A DNA stretch of 10,679 bases from Dokdonella_A sp039926425 (GTDB lineage: Bacteria > Pseudomonadota > Gammaproteobacteria > Xanthomonadales > Rhodanobacteraceae), in assembly GCF_039926425.1 (NCBI RefSeq), contig NZ_JBDSWZ010000021.1, forward strand, positions 1-10,679. Reading direction: 5' to 3'. The notes beneath the pieces are model-generated. The model did not search any database and had not been told where the DNA came from. It was given only the letters and a program-made list of their open reading frames with translations. Below are positions 8,131 to 10,679 of this stretch, piece after piece. The stretch's first letter is position 1. The number at the start of each line of letters is the position of its first letter. Made by a program: the position numbers and the translations under genes.

Positions 8131-8151
8131 ATCCCACGGCGGACACACGAT

Positions 8152-9684
8152 GTGAGTGAAGTGAGTCCCACCGAGATGCGCGATGGTGAACTGCTCGCCG
8201 CGGTCGATCTCGGCTCGAACAGTTTCCATCTGGTCGTCGCTCGCTACGAGCATGGCAGCCTGCGCCTGATCGACCGGCTGCGCGACAGCGTGCGGATGGC
8301 GATGGGCCTTCGCCCCGATGGCAGCCTCGACGCGGAGCGGCGCAAGCGCGCACTCGAATGTCTTGCGCGTTTCGGACAGCGTCTTCGCTCACTTCCACCC
8401 GAACGCGTACGCGCCGTTGCCACGAACAGCGTTCGCCGCCTCGCGCATCCGCAAGCATTTCTGCTGCCGGCGGAAACCGCGCTCGGCCATCCGATCGAGG
8501 TCGTTGCGGGTCGCGAGGAAGCGCGCCTGATCTACCTCGGAGTCGCGCACGACCTGGCGAAATCCAGCCAGCGCAGGCTGGTGGTCGATATCGGCGGCGG
8601 CAGTACCGAATTCATCATCGGCCAAGGGTACGACGCTCTGGAAACCGAAAGTGTCCAGATGGGTTGCATCGCCAGCACCTTGCGGTTTTTCGAGGATGGC
8701 ACGTTCACCCAGGCGCGCTGGCGGCAGGCGCAGACGGAGATGGAGCTCGAACTGCAACAGTTCGCGGCCGACTATCGTGCGCGCGGATGGGGCGAGGCGA
8801 TCGGCTCGTCCGGCACCGCCAAGGCCATCGGGAACATCGTGCAGGCGAATGGCTGGAGCGACAACGGCATCAGCGCCACTTCCCTGGTGCGACTGCGCGA
8901 CGCGATCCTCGCAGCGGGCAGCGTCGACAACCTGCGTCTCGCAGGCCTCGCCGAAGAGCGGGCCCAGGTGATCGCCGGGGGCGTGGCCATTCTCGAAGCG
9001 ATCTTCACCACGTTCTCGCTCGACCACATGGGCGTGTGCGAGACCGCAATGCGGGAGGGATTGCTGTACGACATGGTCGGCCGCGCGATGCACGGCGACC
9101 CACGCGCGGGCAGCATCGCTGCGTTGGCCTCACGCTACGCGGTGGAGCGCGCACAAGCCGCGCGCGTGCACTACGCTGCGATCGAGCTGTTCGAGCAGGT
9201 GGCCGATGCCTGGCAGCTCGGCGCGCTCGAACGCGACTTGCTTGGATGGAGTGCCGACATCCACGAAATCGGCCTCGCGATTGCGCACAGCCTCCATCAC
9301 ATCCACGGTGCCTATATCGTCGCCCACTCCGACCTCGCCGGTTTCAGCCGGCAAGGCCAGCTTGCGCTTGCAGCGATCATCCGATCGCATCGCCGAAAGC
9401 CCGATCGCGACACGATCGAAGCACTGCCCGAGCGGATGCGGCGACCCACCCGTCGACTCACCGCACTGCTGCGTCTGGCAGCGCTGCTGCAAAGGGGCCG
9501 CACGACCGATCCGTTGCCCCCGTTGACGCTCGTTGCCGATGACAGGACATTGCGTCTCGAACTCCCTGCCCTCTGGCTGGACCAGCACCCGCTGACCCGC
9601 GCCGACCTCGAGCAGGAACGGAACTCCTTCAAGAATCTCGACCTGAAACTGCAGGTTCGCGCCACGGAGACCGCAACCGCGTGA
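8152..9684 (+). CDS. ppx: Exopolyphosphatase (Ppx/GppA family)
   Basis: This 510-residue enzyme (E. coli Ppx: 513) removes terminal phosphates from polyphosphate. The ASKHA-type fold shows the first phosphate loop AVDLGSNSFHLVVA (D19), the catalytic glutamate region GREEARLIYLG (E122/E123, equivalent to the E. coli E121 region) and the second phosphate loop VDIGGGSTEFI (D146). The C-terminal HD-like part has SADIHEIGLAIAH and HGAYIVAHSDLAGFS, as in full-length Ppx rather than the short actinobacterial type. Three in-frame starts are possible: GTG 8152, GTG 8161 and ATG 8176. I took GTG 8152 because GGCGGA lies about 8 bases upstream and the N-terminus then has normal length before the DLGSNS motif, but the choice is uncertain. 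The 92-base gap after ppk is compatible with co-transcription. GppA (pppGpp hydrolase) is a paralogue, but the neighbouring ppk favours Ppx. Confidence 0.94.
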   Translation: MSEVSPTEMRDGELLAAVDLGSNSFHLVVARYEHGSLRLIDRLRDSVRMAMGLRPDGSLDAERRKRALECLARFGQRLRSLPPERVRAVATNSVRRLAHPQAFLLPAETALGHPIEVVAGREEARLIYLGVAHDLAKSSQRRLVVDIGGGSTEFIIGQGYDALETESVQMGCIASTLRFFEDGTFTQARWRQAQTEMELELQQFAADYRARGWGEAIGSSGTAKAIGNIVQANGWSDNGISATSLVRLRDAILAAGSVDNLRLAGLAEERAQVIAGGVAILEAIFTTFSLDHMGVCETAMREGLLYDMVGRAMHGDPRAGSIAALASRYAVERAQAARVHYAAIELFEQVADAWQLGALERDLLGWSADIHEIGLAIAHSLHHIHGAYIVAHSDLAGFSRQGQLALAAIIRSHRRKPDRDTIEALPERMRRPTRRLTALLRLAALLQRGRTTDPLPPLTLVADDRTLRLELPALWLDQHPLTRADLEQERNSFKNLDLKLQVRATETATA

Positions 9685-9731
9685 ATCGTGACATTGCGCC
9701 CGAGTGCGCCGTCACCGCGGCACACACACGC

Positions 9732-9760
9732 ATGACGTCGGCAGCGCATGCGCCTATCAT
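9732..9760 (+). promoter_or_regulatory. Candidate sigma70 promoter for the cyclophilin gene
   Basis: A -35-like ATGACG (9732-9737, 4 of 6 to TTGACA) and a -10 TATCAT (9755-9760, 5 of 6 to TATAAT) are separated by an ideal 17 bases. Transcription would start near 9767 and leave a leader of about 30 bases before the ATG at 9797. This suggests that the cyclophilin gene is transcribed independently of ppx. Confidence 0.5.
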
Positions 9761-9764
9761 GCGC
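9744..9764 (+). repeat. Overlapping direct and inverted repeat across the -10 element
   Basis: A 10-bp palindrome GCGCATGCGC (9744-9753) is followed after four bases by CATGCGC (9758-9764). This creates both a direct repeat CATGCGC-N4-CATGCGC (11-base period) and an inverted repeat GCGCATG-N7-CATGCGC. It covers the candidate -10 hexamer, where a repressor would act. It could also be a weak stem-loop at the end of the ppx transcript. No regulator is identified. Confidence 0.35.
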
Positions 9765-9786
9765 GGTCGCATTTTCAATCCTTCGC

Positions 9787-9790
9787 GGAG
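9787..9790 (+). promoter_or_regulatory. Shine-Dalgarno for the cyclophilin gene
   Basis: GGAG lies six bases before the ATG at 9797. It is the clearest ribosome binding site in the window, and it decides the start in favour of 9797 over the upstream in-frame codon at 9704. Confidence 0.75.
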
Positions 9791-9796
9791 ATCTCC

Positions 9797-10477
9797 ATGT
9801 TGAAATCCCTGTTGCTTGCTATTGCTCTCACCGTACCGGCCTTTGCCTTGGCCCAGGACACTCCGGCTCCGAAAACCGCGGCGCCGAAAGCGGCCGCGAA
9901 GACACCCGCCAAACCAGCAGTCGCGAAACCTGCGCCGAAGGCCGCGGTGAAAGCGGAGGGCGCGGAAGCGACCGCCGCCGCTCCCAAAGTCCTGATCAAA
10001 ACCAGCATGGGTGAAATCACGGTCGAGCTGTATCCCGACAAGTCGCCAAAATCGGTCGAAAACTTTCTGGCCTACGTGAAAAGCGGGTTCTACGACGACA
10101 CCATCTTCCACCGGGTGATCGCCGGCTTCATGATCCAGGGCGGCGGATTCACCAAGGACCTCACGCAGAAGAAGACGCGTGCCCCGATCGCCATTGAATC
10201 GAAGAACGGCCTCAGCAATATGAAAGGCACGCTCGCGATGGCCCGCACAGGCGATCCGAACTCCGCAACCGCGCAGTTCTTCATCAACACCGTCGACAAC
10301 GCCCGCCTCGACTACGCGAGCGATGCGAATCCAGGGTATGCCGTGTTTGGCAAGGTCATCAGCGGCATGGACGTCGTCGAGAAGATTCGCGCGGTTCCGA
10401 CCGGTGCGCAGGGTCCGTTCCGCAGCGACGTGCCAACGACGCTGGTGTCGATCCAGAAGATGACGTTGTTGCCGTAA
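9797..10477 (+). CDS. ppiA: Periplasmic cyclophilin-type peptidyl-prolyl isomerase (PpiA-like)
   Basis: The 226-residue product catalyses cis-trans isomerisation of prolyl bonds in exported proteins. Residues 1-19 form a signal peptide (ALA/QD cleavage). Residues 20-63 are a low-complexity linker made almost wholly of Ala, Lys and Pro. The cyclophilin domain spans 64-226, with the catalytic R106 in IFHRVIAGF, F111, Q114 in MIQGGGF, then AMARTGDPNSATAQFFIN (to N164) and GYAVFGKVISGMDVV. The domain reads very close to E. coli PpiA, which is 190 residues and lacks the linker. The start is supported by a good ribosome site and by the signal peptide. It stands 79 bases before lpxH. In E. coli it is the cytoplasmic paralogue ppiB that precedes lpxH, so the position is ppiB-like while the signal peptide is ppiA-like. 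The gene symbol is therefore given with moderate confidence. Confidence 0.93.
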   Translation: MLKSLLLAIALTVPAFALAQDTPAPKTAAPKAAAKTPAKPAVAKPAPKAAVKAEGAEATAAAPKVLIKTSMGEITVELYPDKSPKSVENFLAYVKSGFYDDTIFHRVIAGFMIQGGGFTKDLTQKKTRAPIAIESKNGLSNMKGTLAMARTGDPNSATAQFFINTVDNARLDYASDANPGYAVFGKVISGMDVVEKIRAVPTGAQGPFRSDVPTTLVSIQKMTLLP

Positions 10478-10504
10478 CCGGCTGAAATCGTCCACGCGTC
10501 GGAT

Positions 10505-10533
10505 ATCCGGCATCGGATGCCTCTTTGCCGGAT
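10505..10533 (+). terminator. Weak stem-loop between the cyclophilin gene and lpxH
   Basis: ATCCGGCA (10505-10512) pairs perfectly with TGCCGGAT (10526-10533) around a 13-base loop. A competing small hairpin, GGCAT-CGG-ATGCC (10509-10521), is followed by TCTTT. Neither is a strong intrinsic terminator, because the T-run is short and interrupted. It could reduce read-through into lpxH, or the two folds could simply be alternatives with no role. Confidence 0.3.
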
Positions 10534-10556
10534 CTTCGCCACAGCCTGCGCGAACC

Positions 10557-10679
10557 ATGACGACGCTTTTCATTTCCGACCTTCACCTCGACGCCAGCCG
10601 CCCGCACATCACGCGGCTGTTCGTCGAGTTCGTGCGAAACGAGGCAGTCAACGCGAGCGCGCTGTACATTCTCGGCGAT
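10557..10679 (+). CDS. lpxH: UDP-2,3-diacylglucosamine diphosphatase LpxH (5' part, cut by right edge)
   Basis: Only the first 41 codons are present. They begin MTTLFISDLHLDASRPHIT and end in the calcineurin-type metal motif ALYILGD. The metal ligands D8 and H10 (SDLHL) and D41 (LGD) fall at the same positions as in E. coli LpxH. The enzyme hydrolyses UDP-2,3-diacylglucosamine to lipid X, the fourth step of lipid A synthesis, on the cytoplasmic face of the inner membrane. A cyclophilin gene next to lpxH is a familiar arrangement (ppiB-lpxH in E. coli). The ATG at 10557 is chosen because it gives the standard N-terminus. No clear Shine-Dalgarno precedes it. Confidence 0.9.
   Translation, partial: MTTLFISDLHLDASRPHITRLFVEFVRNEAVNASALYILGD

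Noticed and set aside
5948..8458. A very long open frame on the minus strand opposite ppk and the start of ppx (over 800 codons)
   Set aside because: Its translation is rich in Arg, His, Val and Asp, as expected for the complement of a GC-rich gene, and shows no domain motifs. The plus strand carries complete catalytic motifs of PPK and PPX.

Overview
The window is about 10.7 kb of GC-rich, densely coding chromosomal DNA from a Gram-negative proteobacterium. BepA-type outer-membrane quality control, a PpiA-type cyclophilin and LpxH (lipid A synthesis) all point to an outer membrane. Several proteins read closely like the gammaproteobacterial versions, and catalytic positions in PhoB, PhoR and PPK fall at or within a few residues of the E. 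coli numbering. A member of Xanthomonadales/Lysobacterales is my best guess from the phoB-phoR-pstS-ppk-ppx order and the high GC. That taxonomic call is inference.

Layout, left to right. Positions 1-396 hold the open 3' end of an unrecognised reading frame. grxC (glutaredoxin) lies on the minus strand at 534-797. It is divergent from bepA (993-2726, plus strand), a periplasmic M48 metalloprotease with TPR repeats. Next comes a plus-strand phosphate block: phoB (2899-3588), phoR (3707-5020), an orphan pstS-like phosphate-binding protein (5017-5958), ppk (5981-8059) and ppx (8152-9684). After that are a periplasmic cyclophilin-type prolyl isomerase (9797-10477) and the first 41 codons of lpxH (10557 to the right edge).

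The phosphate block is the coherent theme. PhoR senses phosphate limitation and phosphorylates PhoB. A candidate Pho box just before phoB suggests autoregulation. The pstS start codon overlaps the phoR stop codon (ATGA), so the two are probably translationally coupled. Polyphosphate synthesis (PPK) and breakdown (PPX) follow on the same strand. The ABC transporter genes pstCAB and phoU are not in the window. The flanking genes serve envelope biogenesis and redox balance.

I found no mobile elements, CRISPR arrays, tRNA or rRNA genes. This is mostly ordinary core genome. The points worth a second look are the orphan pstS coupled to phoR, a long Ala-rich insert in BepA, a Lys/Ala/Pro-rich linker in the cyclophilin, and a repeat-bearing promoter before the cyclophilin gene.
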